A stretch of DNA of 60,963 nt from an uncultured Gammaproteobacteria bacterium (GTDB taxonomy: Bacteria > Pseudomonadota > Gammaproteobacteria > Steroidobacterales > Woeseiaceae), in the NCBI GenBank assembly GCA_913063505.1, contig CAJXYT010000002.1, positions 1 to 60,963 of the forward strand. The letters run 5' to 3'. Below are positions 17,876 through 26,528 of the stretch, piece by piece (positions within the stretch are counted from its first letter, which is position 1; each line of letters starts with the position of its first letter). Under the pieces are notes generated by a model that ran no database searches, had not been told where the DNA came from, and saw only the letters and a list, made by a program, of their open reading frames with translations. The translations under genes were made by a program, and so were the position numbers.

Positions 17876-18118
17876 ATGAATTCCAAATCTAACATACACC
17901 ACCATCGACCATTCTGGTGGCGTGTTTGCTGTGGTGGTGTGATAGCACTTTCTGTCGTAACTTTTACGCCATTTGTTATTGGCGGCCACGCATCTCGTAT
18001 TTTGCACCTTCCGTACTCGTTAGCGGCCGGTCTCATTATTGCACTCGCGTTCATCGCGCTAACAATTGCCGGCTCCTTCTTGTATCCAAAACCTCTTGGT
18101 CGCGGCGACAACAAATGA
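17876..18118 (+). CDS. Small membrane protein, symporter accessory subunit (DUF485/DUF3311-like)
   Basis: An 80-residue protein with two hydrophobic segments (about residues 18-35 and 44-68), ending in a basic tail. Small two-helix proteins of this kind are commonly encoded directly before sodium:solute symporters and are thought to assist them. Its TGA overlaps the ATG of the symporter gene (ATGA at 18115-18118), which supports a functional pair. The histidine-rich N-terminus (HHHRPFWWR) is unusual but typical of such cytoplasmic starts. The domain name is recalled, not searched. Confidence 0.65.
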   Translation: MNSKSNIHHHRPFWWRVCCGGVIALSVVTFTPFVIGGHASRILHLPYSLAAGLIIALAFIALTIAGSFLYPKPLGRGDNK

Positions 18119-19533
18119 ATGGATGGATATTGGGGATTGGCAGTGTATATCTCTGCACGTTGATTGCTGCCGCCTTGCGCGCTCGCAAATCGAACCATTC
18201 AGACAACGATTTTCTCATGGCAGGATCGAATCTCGGGGCGCTTGTCGGCTGCTTAACGGTCGCCGCTACACTATTTAGCACATTTACATTGATGGGGATG
18301 CCAGACCTGTTTCGTAATCACGGTATTGGTGCTTGGATCTTTCTTGGGGTTTCTGACTGCGCGTTGGCATTTGTTGCTTTGTGGTTCGGTGTCAATATCC
18401 GCCGCCGAATATCGGCAGATGACTTTAATGGATTTTCCGGCTGGCTCGGGCAAAAATACCGTGGTCGTCATGCGACGTACGTCTACTTGTTTGGCATCTT
18501 TGTCTTCCTAATCCCCTATGTCGCGATTCAGATAAAGGGAGTTTCACTGTTCTTGAATTCGATAATTCCGAGTGTCATGCCAAGCTGGGCGTGGTCGGTC
18601 GCGATAGTCGGTGTGATCCTCGCCTACAGTGAACTGGGTGGGCTTAAAGCCATAATTTTCGCAGACTCAATTCAAGGTGTGGTGTTGTTTGGGGCCACTA
18701 TTATTATTGCAAGCAGTTGCGTGTCCTATTTCGGCGGTATTGGCCCCATGTTTGATTCGATCGAATCGACGTCGCCAGCACTCTTGTCAATTCCCGGGCC
18801 GTCTGGATTGTTCACCTATCAATTTCTTATAGCGTCATTTTTGGCCATCGCAATGATCCCGGTGACACAGCCACAAATGGGTACCCGTTTGATTATTATG
18901 CGTGACAGCTCGTCGCTCGCTCGAATGGCGGTGCTGCTCGCTCTATTCTCTTTCGTTCTCGTACTCGCAACACTACCCATTGGCCTTTACGGCGCCGCGC
19001 TCTATCCCACGAGTGCGACCGGTGAATTTATAGCGCAGGTCTTGGTATACGATCAGTCACCGATTGTCGCTGCGGTGGTTGTAGTTGGACTAATCGCAGC
19101 CGCAATCTCAACAGCAGATTCGCAACTGTTCGCGCTGGGTAGCGAGCTGCGTTCAGGTATATCCAAGCCACAATATCGATCGCTGGCGTTGGTGCGCAGC
19201 GCAATCGTCGTATTCGCCTTGTCAGCGCTGGTAGTGTCACTAGTGAGTAATACAAATATCGTTCTATTGGCACGAACCAGTTTTGCTGGAACGGCATTGC
19301 TAGCACCCATGATACTGTCGGCTGTGTTTTTTCCGAAGCAACTGCATCGCCTTATTCCGCTACTGACTGGCCTGGGTTTGATCGCATTCCTCGCATCTAT
19401 TTTCGGCTTGACGGGTGATGCTGTTTGGGGGCTGCGCATGGACCTCCTGATATTCATAGTGGTTGCGCTTGGCACCGCAATAATCCTTATGTTCAGCAAT
19501 CACTACCTGCCCGATGAGCGAAAAATCATATGA
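18115..19533 (+). CDS. Sodium:solute symporter (SSS family)
   Basis: A 472-residue transporter with about 13 hydrophobic segments and the SSS-type features DNDFLMAGSNLG near residue 30, YSELGGLKAIIFADSIQG in the middle and AAAISTADSQLFALGSE in the second half. The start at 18115 follows from the ATGA overlap with the small accessory gene; a longer frame begins inside that gene out of its own frame. The pair is divergent from the N-heterocycle operon and shares its upstream region, so it probably imports the pathway's substrate (nicotinate or a related acid) with sodium. Substrate is inference. Confidence 0.85.
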   Translation: MNGWILGIGSVYLCTLIAAALRARKSNHSDNDFLMAGSNLGALVGCLTVAATLFSTFTLMGMPDLFRNHGIGAWIFLGVSDCALAFVALWFGVNIRRRISADDFNGFSGWLGQKYRGRHATYVYLFGIFVFLIPYVAIQIKGVSLFLNSIIPSVMPSWAWSVAIVGVILAYSELGGLKAIIFADSIQGVVLFGATIIIASSCVSYFGGIGPMFDSIESTSPALLSIPGPSGLFTYQFLIASFLAIAMIPVTQPQMGTRLIIMRDSSSLARMAVLLALFSFVLVLATLPIGLYGAALYPTSATGEFIAQVLVYDQSPIVAAVVVVGLIAAAISTADSQLFALGSELRSGISKPQYRSLALVRSAIVVFALSALVVSLVSNTNIVLLARTSFAGTALLAPMILSAVFFPKQLHRLIPLLTGLGLIAFLASIFGLTGDAVWGLRMDLLIFIVVALGTAIILMFSNHYLPDERKII

Positions 19534-19715
19534 GGGCTTGTTCGTAGTTGAGTTGGCAAAATTACTCGGCGCGCGGCAGTATTCTGGGTATTCGCACGCC
19601 GATCGTTTTCTCGGATTCCGTCATGGATTGCTGTCGTCCTTCACCGCGCCTTGATGAACATCACGTGGAAATTTTCGAAGAACTATACGGACCAGATTCC
19701 AAACTAGATTCGTAA
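19514..19715 (+). pseudogene. Remnant of a CaiB/BaiF CoA-transferase with the middle deleted
   Basis: Both ends of a CoA-transferase gene survive within about 200 bases. The frame from ATG 19514 reads MSEKSYEGLFVVELAKLLGA, the usual start of CaiB/BaiF proteins. In another frame, from about 19575 to the stop at 19713-19715, it reads GSILGIRTPIVFSDS and then RPSPRLDEHHVEIF, the characteristic C-terminus. The normal protein is near 400 residues, so around 1 kb is missing and the frame is lost. The ATG overlaps the end of the symporter gene by 20 bases, so the intact gene was probably the third gene of that unit. A CoA-transferase would fit activation of a dicarboxylate from ring cleavage; that is inference. 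Confidence 0.7.
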
Positions 19716-19732
19716 GCGGATTCGGTTAACGT

Positions 19733-20266
19733 CTAGGTTAATCGCGCCAGCAAACGTAAAAAAATCTCTTGCTCATCCACGGACAACGGCGCAAGTGTTT
19801 CGCTGGATACCTGGCGAGCCGCAGTCTCCAGCGACTCGATTAACTTGAGTCCCTTGGCAGTCAAGATTAGTGCGGATTTTCGTTTATCGGCCGGATCCGT
19901 CGTTTTTTGAATCAATTGGCGCTGAACCAGGCGATTCACAATACCCATGATTGTTGCAGGGTCCGTATGCGTGCGCCGACCAAGGAGATTTTGCGATACA
20001 CAACCTTCATCGCGAATTTTCACCAACGATGTAAATTGCATTGGAGTTAGTCCGCTATCCGTAAGAAGAGCTTGAAAAATGCCACCTGATCGTTGGTGGG
20101 CGCGCCGCAGAAGAAACCCGGCTTGTTGTTCGATCGCGTACAACTGATCATCTGCCGTTACAGCTAGCGATGATTTCTCGCCGCCATCTTCTTTTCTACT
20201 TGACGTAGATTTGGTCATTTTCTTGCGCCATTCAAATAGGTGCCTCGCATGCCGTAGGTCTAGCAT
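19733..20266 (-). CDS. MarR-family transcriptional regulator
   Basis: A 177-residue regulator with a winged-helix core: GLTPMQFTSLVKI (helix 2 region, about residues 90-102), the recognition region LLGRRTHTDPATIMGIVNRLV and the wing TTDPADKRKSALILTAKG. MarR proteins usually repress catabolic genes until an aromatic acid binds, and MarR regulators (NicR type) control nicotinate degradation in other proteobacteria. The start is uncertain: ATG 20266 gives the longest product, but an internal ATG at 20218 (MTKSTSSRK) is closer to usual family length. It lies between the symporter unit and the ferredoxin gene and is the likely local regulator. Confidence 0.85.
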   Translation of the reverse strand: MLDLRHARHLFEWRKKMTKSTSSRKEDGGEKSSLAVTADDQLYAIEQQAGFLLRRAHQRSGGIFQALLTDSGLTPMQFTSLVKIRDEGCVSQNLLGRRTHTDPATIMGIVNRLVQRQLIQKTTDPADKRKSALILTAKGLKLIESLETAARQVSSETLAPLSVDEQEIFLRLLARLT

Positions 20267-20358
20267 ATCCGCTTCTGTTATAGGGCGATTGGCTATTGAA
20301 GTAATGTTGCCCTATTCGAGCACGAACGCAGTGGGAAAGTTATTTCTGAGAGACTGCG

Positions 20359-20700
20359 CTAGTCTGTATTGCCGGGTTTTTCACTAAAGTAGCGATCAAA
20401 CTTGTCTTTTTCATCTCGATACTCATCGGCATCGGCCGGTGAAACTCCTTTTCGTGTGATGTTTGGCCAGATTTCAGAGTACTTCGTATTTACACCCAAC
20501 CAGAATTGTTCCGGCGTATCCTCATCGTCCGGTTTGATCGCCTCGAGTGGACACTCGGGCTCGCAGATCCCGCAGTCGATACACTCTTCGGGATGAATAA
20601 CTAAAAAGTTGTCACCCTCATAGAAGCAATCAACCGGGCATACCTCCACACAATCCATTAATTTGCACTTCACACATGCATCGGTAACGATAAAAGTCAC
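20359..20700 (-). CDS. fdxA: Ferredoxin FdxA, 7Fe type
   Basis: A 113-residue ferredoxin with the Azotobacter-type arrangement. N-terminal cysteines C9, C12, C17 and C21 ([13 protein letters not shown]) and the second cluster [12 protein letters not shown] near residues 40-51 should bind one [3Fe-4S] and one [4Fe-4S] cluster. The long acidic C-terminal extension (about residues 58-113) is normal for FdxA. It lies 89 bases after the ferredoxin-NADP reductase gene on the same strand. In this locus it is the obvious electron donor for the ferredoxin-dependent 6-hydroxynicotinate reductase; it could equally be a housekeeping ferredoxin. Confidence 0.92.
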   Translation of the reverse strand: MTFIVTDACVKCKLMDCVEVCPVDCFYEGDNFLVIHPEECIDCGICEPECPLEAIKPDDEDTPEQFWLGVNTKYSEIWPNITRKGVSPADADEYRDEKDKFDRYFSEKPGNTD

Positions 20701-20789
20701 GCAAATCTCCTCAAAAAAAATGACTGATTCGCAACCGCAGTCTATACGACATTACGGCACCGATCAGGCAGTCACGAAACTCTCTAACG

Positions 20790-21638
20790 TCAGCCGACGA
20801 AAGCTCGCTCAATTACAAAACTCCCCGGGGCAGAATTACTGCCTTCTTTAAGCCCATGCTCCTCAAGCATGGAAGCCATATCTTTATTGAATGCCATAGA
20901 ACCGCAAACCATCACCCTGGCGGTTTGCGGGTTAAATCGATTTCCAACCAACCCCAAATCTTTCGCGAAATCACCAAGCTGTATGCGCTCGGTAATTCTG
21001 CCCCGCGTCTTGAACTCGCCACGCGTAACCGTTGGATAGTAAGTAAATCGATCTCGTAACAGCTCTCCAAAGATCTCATCGGCATGAATCTCTTCTTCTA
21101 GGAAGTTGCGGTAGGCAAGTTCCTGCTCTTCCCTCACAGTATGCGTGATAATAATCTCGTCGAACTTTTCGTGCGTTTCCGTATCGCGTAAAACAGAAAG
21201 AAACGGAGCCAACCCGGTACCGGTTCCGATCATGAATAGACGTTGCCCGGGCCTGAGCGCATCCGTAACCAGTGTGCCGGTTGGCTTCTTACTTAGGAAC
21301 ATATAGTCGCCAACTTTCAGATGCTGCAAGCGGGAAGTTAGGGGCCCTTCCGGCACCTTAACTGAGAAAAATTCGAGGTGCTCCTCCCAGTTAGGGCTCA
21401 CGATAGAGTAAGCCCTTAATAATGGGCGATCGCCATCTTTTAGCCCAATCATCACGAACTCACCAGAGCGAAAGCGAAAACTATCTGGGCGCTCAATCCG
21501 AAAACTAAACAAGCCATTTGTCCAGTGGTGTACCCAGGTGACCCGCTGTAGGAACAGCTTTTTGGCCTCGGCCATGGCCTGTAACTCCGGCAATGTTGCC
21601 GATCCTACGGTTTTTTCTTGATTCATCCCAATACCCAC
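20790..21638 (-). CDS. fpr: Ferredoxin--NADP(+) reductase
   Basis: A 282-residue FAD enzyme that moves electrons between NADPH and ferredoxin. FAD-binding RAYSIVSP (about residues 95-102) and GPLTSRLQ, the NADP-binding GTGTGLAPFLS near 156-166, VCGSMAFN and the terminal FVIERAFVG are all characteristic of the bacterial Fpr subclass. The GTG at 21638 has GAGG at suitable distance; an ATG 12 bases later is the alternative. It precedes fdxA on the same strand. The pair would give reduced ferredoxin for ring reduction under aerobic conditions. The upstream region has a dyad resembling the one before the reductase operon. Confidence 0.92.
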   Translation of the reverse strand: MGIGMNQEKTVGSATLPELQAMAEAKKLFLQRVTWVHHWTNGLFSFRIERPDSFRFRSGEFVMIGLKDGDRPLLRAYSIVSPNWEEHLEFFSVKVPEGPLTSRLQHLKVGDYMFLSKKPTGTLVTDALRPGQRLFMIGTGTGLAPFLSVLRDTETHEKFDEIIITHTVREEQELAYRNFLEEEIHADEIFGELLRDRFTYYPTVTRGEFKTRGRITERIQLGDFAKDLGLVGNRFNPQTARVMVCGSMAFNKDMASMLEEHGLKEGSNSAPGSFVIERAFVG

Positions 21639-21674
21639 ATAGGTTCCTCGTCCCTAAACGTCGGGGCGAGAATA

Positions 21675-21692
21675 TCATAGGTACACATATGA
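21675..21692. promoter_or_regulatory. Dyad upstream of ferredoxin reductase, candidate MarR operator
   Basis: TCATAGGTACACATATGA pairs at seven of nine positions. It lies 37 bases before the fpr start and shares TAxGTAxACATA with the site at 17680-17691. A third partial match, with one extra base, overlaps the upstream MarR start (20255-20267). Shared control by the MarR protein is a hypothesis. Confidence 0.3.
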
Positions 21693-21843
21693 ACAAATGA
21701 TCTGATGCCGATAGTCGCCTGCGGATCACTAGAAAGCCACGCTCAACTGAATGTTGCTGCCATGAGTCCCTTTGGATGAGCGATTATCATACGTATATTG
21801 ATACTGATGGCCTCCTTATTTTGTAGTGATATATAATATTAAA

Positions 21844-21860
21844 TTGGTCTAACTGGCCAA
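21844..21860. promoter_or_regulatory. Candidate GntR-type operator before the sugar operon
   Basis: TTGGTCTAACTGGCCAA has TTGG and CCAA arms around a 9-base centre, the style of FadR-like GntR operators. It sits about 80 bases before the first gene of the sugar/glycoside operon, in a 299-base gap between divergent genes that otherwise shows only AT-rich promoter-like sequence. No GntR gene is in the window. Confidence 0.3.
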
Positions 21861-21937
21861 AATAGAAGGCATAATCGATTGAAGGGTGCCGATCTGCGGT
21901 AACTTGAGCCATACTGATATTCACGGAGAGCAATTCA

Positions 21938-22993
21938 GTGAGAACAACAAAAGGCCCCGCGATATTTCTCGCTCAGTTTGTAACGGACGAGGCTCCGTTT
22001 AACACGCTGGACAGCATAGCGAAATGGGCCGCCGACCTCGGCTTCAAAGGTTTACAGATCCCAACCTGGGATGAGCGCCTTATTGACCTAGCGCAGGCCG
22101 CTAATAGTCGCGCTTATTGCGATGACCTGCGCGCGACGCTCGACAAGCATGGCCTGGAACCGACCGAGCTGTCGACGCACCTGCAGGGCCAACTCGTTGC
22201 GGTACACCCCGCTTACGATACATTGTTCGATGCCTTTGCCGCGCCTCACGTTCGTGGCAAACCGGACGCTCGACAGCGGTGGGCCGTTGATCAACTGCTG
22301 CTAGCTGCGAGGGCATCTGCCAATCTTGGACTTACGGAGCATGCCACGTTTTCCGGCGCACTGGCCTGGCCCTATCTGTATCCATGGCCACAGCGGCCGG
22401 CAGGTCTGGTTGAAACCGCGTTCGATGAGCTCGCAAATCGCTGGTTACCGATTCTTGATGCCTTCGATGAGGCAGGCGTTAATCTTTGCTATGAAATTCA
22501 CCCCGGCGAAGATTTGCACGACGGCATCACATTCGAAATGTTTCTTGAGCGGGTTAATAATCATCCGCGCTGCAATATGCTGTATGACCCTAGTCACTAC
22601 GTGCTGCAGGCACTTAACTATGTCGATCACATCGACATCTATCACGAGCGCATCAAGATGTTCCATGTCAAGGATGCTGAACTGAATCCGACTGGCCGTC
22701 AGGGTGTTTATGGTGGCTATCAACCGTGGATTGACCGCGCGGGGCGTTTCCGCTCGCTAGGTGACGGTCAGGTCGATTTCAGCGCTATATTCTCGAAGTT
22801 TGCACAGTACGATTTTGCCGGCTGGGCCGTTCTCGAATGGGAATGCTGCTTGAAGCACCCCGAAGACGGAGCCCGTGAAGGCGCTAAATTTATCAGTGAT
22901 CACATTATTCGAGTCACAGAGCGTGCGTTTGATGATTTCGCAGGTGTGGACATTGATGCTGATGCGAATAGATTGCTATTGGGACTCTCTTAA
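21938..22993 (+). CDS. Sugar phosphate isomerase/epimerase-like TIM-barrel protein
   Basis: A 351-residue cytoplasmic protein of the xylose-isomerase-like TIM-barrel superfamily. Visible landmarks are LGFKGLQIPTWDERL near residues 34-48, CYEIHPGED near 188-196 and the metal-region MLYDPSHYV and KMFHVKDAE, where Glu, Asp, His and Glu residues would bind a divalent metal. The GTG start has GGAG upstream. It heads a six-gene plus-strand operon with a Gfo/Idh dehydrogenase, a GMC flavoprotein and ribokinase. Members of this superfamily include epimerases and lyases acting on 3-keto-sugars, which fits the neighbours. Exact substrate unknown. Confidence 0.8.
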   Translation: MRTTKGPAIFLAQFVTDEAPFNTLDSIAKWAADLGFKGLQIPTWDERLIDLAQAANSRAYCDDLRATLDKHGLEPTELSTHLQGQLVAVHPAYDTLFDAFAAPHVRGKPDARQRWAVDQLLLAARASANLGLTEHATFSGALAWPYLYPWPQRPAGLVETAFDELANRWLPILDAFDEAGVNLCYEIHPGEDLHDGITFEMFLERVNNHPRCNMLYDPSHYVLQALNYVDHIDIYHERIKMFHVKDAELNPTGRQGVYGGYQPWIDRAGRFRSLGDGQVDFSAIFSKFAQYDFAGWAVLEWECCLKHPEDGAREGAKFISDHIIRVTERAFDDFAGVDIDADANRLLLGLS

Positions 22994-23004
22994 GGATTAA
23001 GGTT

Positions 23005-24165
23005 ATGGCAAAAACGTTATCAAATAGAAGGATTCGGTTGGGAATGGTCGGCGGTGGTCAGGACGCACTTATCGGTAATGCGCATCGCATAGCGGCACGA
23101 TTAGACGACGAATACGAGCTGTGCGCCGGCGCATTATCATCGAACCCGGTACGTGCGATGGCGTCTGCACAAGAAATTGGCCTTCCCACGGATAGGTCTT
23201 ATGGCAGTTATGCAGAGATGGCAAGTAGCGAAGCTGCCCGCGAAGATGGTATCGATGTCGTGGCAATTGTCACACCGAATGATACGCATCACGCGATCGC
23301 AAAAGCCTTTCTTGCCGCCGGCATACACGTCATTTGTGATAAGCCGATGACCGTGACTATTGAAGAAGCTGAGTCTCTTCAAGATGCCGCACGAAGCGCT
23401 GGGCGGATTCTGGCGGTGACGTATAACTACACTGGATATGCAATGGTGCGAGAAGCCAGGGAAATTATTGAACGTGGTGACCTCGGCGCAATTCGGGTCG
23501 TGCAGGTCCAGTATGCTCAGGACTGGCTCACTGAGCCAATCGAATTAGATGGACAGAAGCAGGCCGCATGGCGTACTGATCCGGCAAAATCAGGTGTAGG
23601 CGGCACTATCACTGACATCGGTACACATGCTTATCATCTGGCGTGCTTTGTAAGCGGCCTCAAACTCGAAGCTTTGTGCGCAGATCTCACAACGTTCGTT
23701 GATGGACGCCGGCTGGACGACAATGCACACCTGCTGCTGCGTTTCGCAGGTGGAGCCAAGGGTATGTTGTGGGCTAGTCAGGTGGCGGTTGGCAACGAAA
23801 ATAATGTACGACTTGGCATCTACGGCGATAAAGGCGGCCTTACTTGGCAGCAGGAACAACCCAATGAAATAAGCTTCAGTTTGTTTGGCAAGGCACCGCA
23901 ACGAATTACGCGCGGCGGCCCATCAGGTCATCCAGCTTCATCCACGAGCATTATAAGAATGCCGAACGGACATCCCGAGGGTTATCTGGAAGGATTCGCA
24001 ACCATCTATAGCCAAGTAGCCGCTGCAATCCGTGCGGCCAGTGAGGGCAAAGCGCCGGACATTAATGTTTTGTTTCCAACGGGCGACGATGGCAAGGCTG
24101 GCGTTGAATTCGTCGATGCCGCTGTTCGCTCAAGTGCAGCCGGTGGCGTATGGGTCGAACTTTAG
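23005..24165 (+). CDS. Gfo/Idh/MocA-family NAD(P)-dependent oxidoreductase
   Basis: A 386-residue dehydrogenase. The Rossmann motif [14 protein letters not shown] is at residues 11-24, and the family signature around HVICDKPMT near residues 110-118 supplies the conserved Lys. The substrate domain has [15 protein letters not shown] near 200-214, with the conserved Asp and His. The family oxidises or reduces sugar or inositol hydroxyls. It lies 11 bases after the TIM-barrel gene. In 3-keto-sugar pathways such enzymes reduce the keto-sugar back to the sugar; that is a context inference. Confidence 0.88.
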   Translation: MAKTLSNRRIRLGMVGGGQDALIGNAHRIAARLDDEYELCAGALSSNPVRAMASAQEIGLPTDRSYGSYAEMASSEAAREDGIDVVAIVTPNDTHHAIAKAFLAAGIHVICDKPMTVTIEEAESLQDAARSAGRILAVTYNYTGYAMVREAREIIERGDLGAIRVVQVQYAQDWLTEPIELDGQKQAAWRTDPAKSGVGGTITDIGTHAYHLACFVSGLKLEALCADLTTFVDGRRLDDNAHLLLRFAGGAKGMLWASQVAVGNENNVRLGIYGDKGGLTWQQEQPNEISFSLFGKAPQRITRGGPSGHPASSTSIIRMPNGHPEGYLEGFATIYSQVAAAIRAASEGKAPDINVLFPTGDDGKAGVEFVDAAVRSSAAGGVWVEL

Positions 24166-24229
24166 CTGGTCCTGGTCAGGCCATCACTGACAGCCTGGCC
24201 TGACACCCGAATAATTGAGGATTACGAAA

Positions 24230-24829
24230 TTGGCAGATAATCGAACACACCTTACAAGGCGGACCGCTATCAAGGGCGCCGTGGCATTGCTTGGCGGCAC
24301 GCTAACCACAGCGCAGCTTGGCCTGCTGGGCAACTCGTTTGCCGCTATCGCCGAAGACGCATCGCCTCGTTTCCTCTGCCCGAAACAATTTACAATGCTT
24401 AGCCGCATTGCGGACCTGATTATTCCCGAGACCGATACGGCGGGGGCGCTGGGTGTCGGCGCACCTCATTTCATCGATATGATGCTGGCGGACTGGGCGT
24501 CTCCGCAACGGCAGGCGGAGTATGTCGCGGGCCTTGATAGCATTGACGTGCGTGCCCGCGATGCCGGAGCAAGCAGTTTTTTGGCCAGCACGACTGAGCA
24601 GCAGATGGTTTTGCTACGCGCGCTTGATAATGAGTTCTTTGCCGAACACTCCACGGATCCATTTTTTGGGGTACTCAAGAAAATGGTGCTATTCGCTTAC
24701 TACTCGTCCGAAATTGGGGCGACGGTTGAGCTGAGATTTCAGCGTATTCCCGGAGACTATCTCCCGTGCGTGCCAATGGCGGATGACAGCCATGCGTGGT
24801 TTTGGAGCCAATACAACTATGCCCTCTGA
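24230..24829 (+). CDS. Gluconate 2-dehydrogenase subunit 3-like protein (LacC-type), Tat-exported
   Basis: About 199 residues. The N-terminus has a twin-arginine signal (LTRRTAIKGAVALLGG) and the body matches the gluconate 2-dehydrogenase subunit 3 family (PF13618), with LIIPETDTAGALGVGAPHFID near residues 65-85. These small subunits escort the flavin subunit across the membrane. I favour TTG at 24230, with GAGG nine bases upstream; a TTG at 24215 would add five residues. The 3' end overlaps the GMC flavoprotein gene by 11 bases. Similar pairs are glucoside 3-dehydrogenases (LacC/LacA) or sugar dehydrogenases. A cytochrome c subunit is not encoded here. Confidence 0.8.
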   Translation: MADNRTHLTRRTAIKGAVALLGGTLTTAQLGLLGNSFAAIAEDASPRFLCPKQFTMLSRIADLIIPETDTAGALGVGAPHFIDMMLADWASPQRQAEYVAGLDSIDVRARDAGASSFLASTTEQQMVLLRALDNEFFAEHSTDPFFGVLKKMVLFAYYSSEIGATVELRFQRIPGDYLPCVPMADDSHAWFWSQYNYAL

Positions 24830-26528
24830 AATTTCGAACGATTTCGACGCGATTGTCGTAGGCTCCGGTATTTCCGGCGGCTGGGCGGCGAAAGAGCTGA
24901 CCGAACGTGGCCTCAAGGTACTGTTGCTCGAGCGAGGACGTAACGTCACGCATCGCCAGGACTATGTAACGGAAGGAAAAGCAGCCTGGGAAATGCCCTA
25001 TGCTGGCCAGATACCCGAGTCGCTGACCGAGAGTGATTATGCCGTACAGAATCAATGCTACGCATTCTCCGACTACACGAAACACTTTTTCGTCAACGAC
25101 CGCGAGAACCCCTACGCGACGCCGGATAATAAGCCGTTTTCCTGGATCCGCGGCCATCAGCTGGGCGGTCGCTCCCTGCTCTGGCATCGGCACAGTTATC
25201 GTCTAAGTGCCCTCGATTTCGAAGCCAATAAACTCGATGGTCACGGTACCGATTGGCCGATTCGTTACAAAGATCTGGCTCCTTGGTACGACCACGCAGA
25301 AAATTTTGCAGGCATCAGTGGATCGCACGAAGGATTATCACAACTTCCTGATGGTGTCTTCCAGCCGCCGTTCCCGATGAATTGTGTCGAAAAAGATATT
25401 AAAAAGAACATTGAGGCTGCGTTTCCCGACCGTAAACTAATCATGGGCCGCGTGGCGCATCTGACCGAACCCACTAAAGAGCAAATAGCGCTGGGTCGCT
25501 CACGTTGTATGAATCGCGATGAATGTCAGCGTGGCTGCTCGTTTGGTGCCTATTTCTCCAGTTTATCGGCGACGCTTCCGGCGGCCAATCGAACCGGTAA
25601 CCTGACCACGGTTACCGACGCTGTCGTGGACAGCGTTATCTATGATAGCGACAGCAATCGTGCGTCCGGCGTCCGAGTCGTTGACGCCAATAACCACGAA
25701 CACCGCAGCTATGGTGCTCGACTCGTGTTCCTCTGCGCATCGACGCTTGGTACTACGCAGATCATGCTCAACTCAACATCAGAGCGTTTTCCCAATGGGA
25801 TAGCCAATTCCAGCGGTACCCTCGGCCGCTACTTGATGGATCATATTGGTGGCGTGGGAGCAAGTGGCGTCTTTCCAGGCCATCAGGATATGTACGATGC
25901 TGGACGACGGGGTGGGGGTCTCTACTTACCCCGGTTTCGCAATGTTATGGATAAAGACGAGCGTTTCCTGCGTGGCTTCGGCTATCAGGGCGGCGCTTAT
26001 CGATCAAGCTGGTCGCGCGGCAATAACACTCCAGGCATCGGCATTGATTTTAAGGCCGCACTTCAGCGGCCCGGCCCATGGACTTTCGACATGGTTGGTT
26101 TCGGCGAAATGTTGCCGGATGAACGGAATCATGTGCGACTTAGTAAGAAGAACAAGGATTCCTGGGGCATGCCCATTCTGGAGATCGACTGCGAACATCG
26201 TGAAAATGAACTTGCGATGTTCGACGCGATCGCAGCCGACGCGGAGGAGTTACTGAATGCGGCGGGGCTAACCGACATCAGTGTGAATCAGGACAAAGCG
26301 GCACCAGGATTAATGATCCATGAAATGGGAACGGCACGAATGGGTCATGATCCAAAGACATCGGTTTTGAACAAGTTCAACCAGGCTCATGATGTGCCGA
26401 ACTTATTTGTAACCGACGGCTCCGCGATGACCTCGTCCGCCTGCCAGAATCCATCACTCACCTACATGGCGCTAACGGCGCGTGCGGCGGCAGCAGCCGT
26501 TGAAATGCTTCAGGAAGGAAAATTATGA
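24819..26528 (+). CDS. GMC-family FAD oxidoreductase (LacA-like sugar/glycoside dehydrogenase)
   Basis: A 569-residue flavoprotein. The FAD motif IVVGSGISGGWAAKEL is at residues 11-26, HQLGGRSLLW near 112-121 matches the GMC pattern, a cysteine-containing CMNRDECQRGCSFG stretch lies near 230-243, and the C-terminal HEMGTARMG and SACQNPSLT carry the active-site His/Asn region. Start at ATG 24819 gives the usual N-terminus and an 11-base overlap with the Tat subunit. It would be co-exported with that subunit and oxidise a sugar or glycoside, possibly at C3. Electron acceptor unknown. Confidence 0.87.
   Translation: MPSEISNDFDAIVVGSGISGGWAAKELTERGLKVLLLERGRNVTHRQDYVTEGKAAWEMPYAGQIPESLTESDYAVQNQCYAFSDYTKHFFVNDRENPYATPDNKPFSWIRGHQLGGRSLLWHRHSYRLSALDFEANKLDGHGTDWPIRYKDLAPWYDHAENFAGISGSHEGLSQLPDGVFQPPFPMNCVEKDIKKNIEAAFPDRKLIMGRVAHLTEPTKEQIALGRSRCMNRDECQRGCSFGAYFSSLSATLPAANRTGNLTTVTDAVVDSVIYDSDSNRASGVRVVDANNHEHRSYGARLVFLCASTLGTTQIMLNSTSERFPNGIANSSGTLGRYLMDHIGGVGASGVFPGHQDMYDAGRRGGGLYLPRFRNVMDKDERFLRGFGYQGGAYRSSWSRGNNTPGIGIDFKAALQRPGPWTFDMVGFGEMLPDERNHVRLSKKNKDSWGMPILEIDCEHRENELAMFDAIAADAEELLNAAGLTDISVNQDKAAPGLMIHEMGTARMGHDPKTSVLNKFNQAHDVPNLFVTDGSAMTSSACQNPSLTYMALTARAAAAAVEMLQEGKL

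Noticed and set aside
17917-18114. N-terminal extension of the symporter frame
   Set aside because: It overlaps the small accessory gene in a different frame; the ATGA overlap at 18115 gives a better start.
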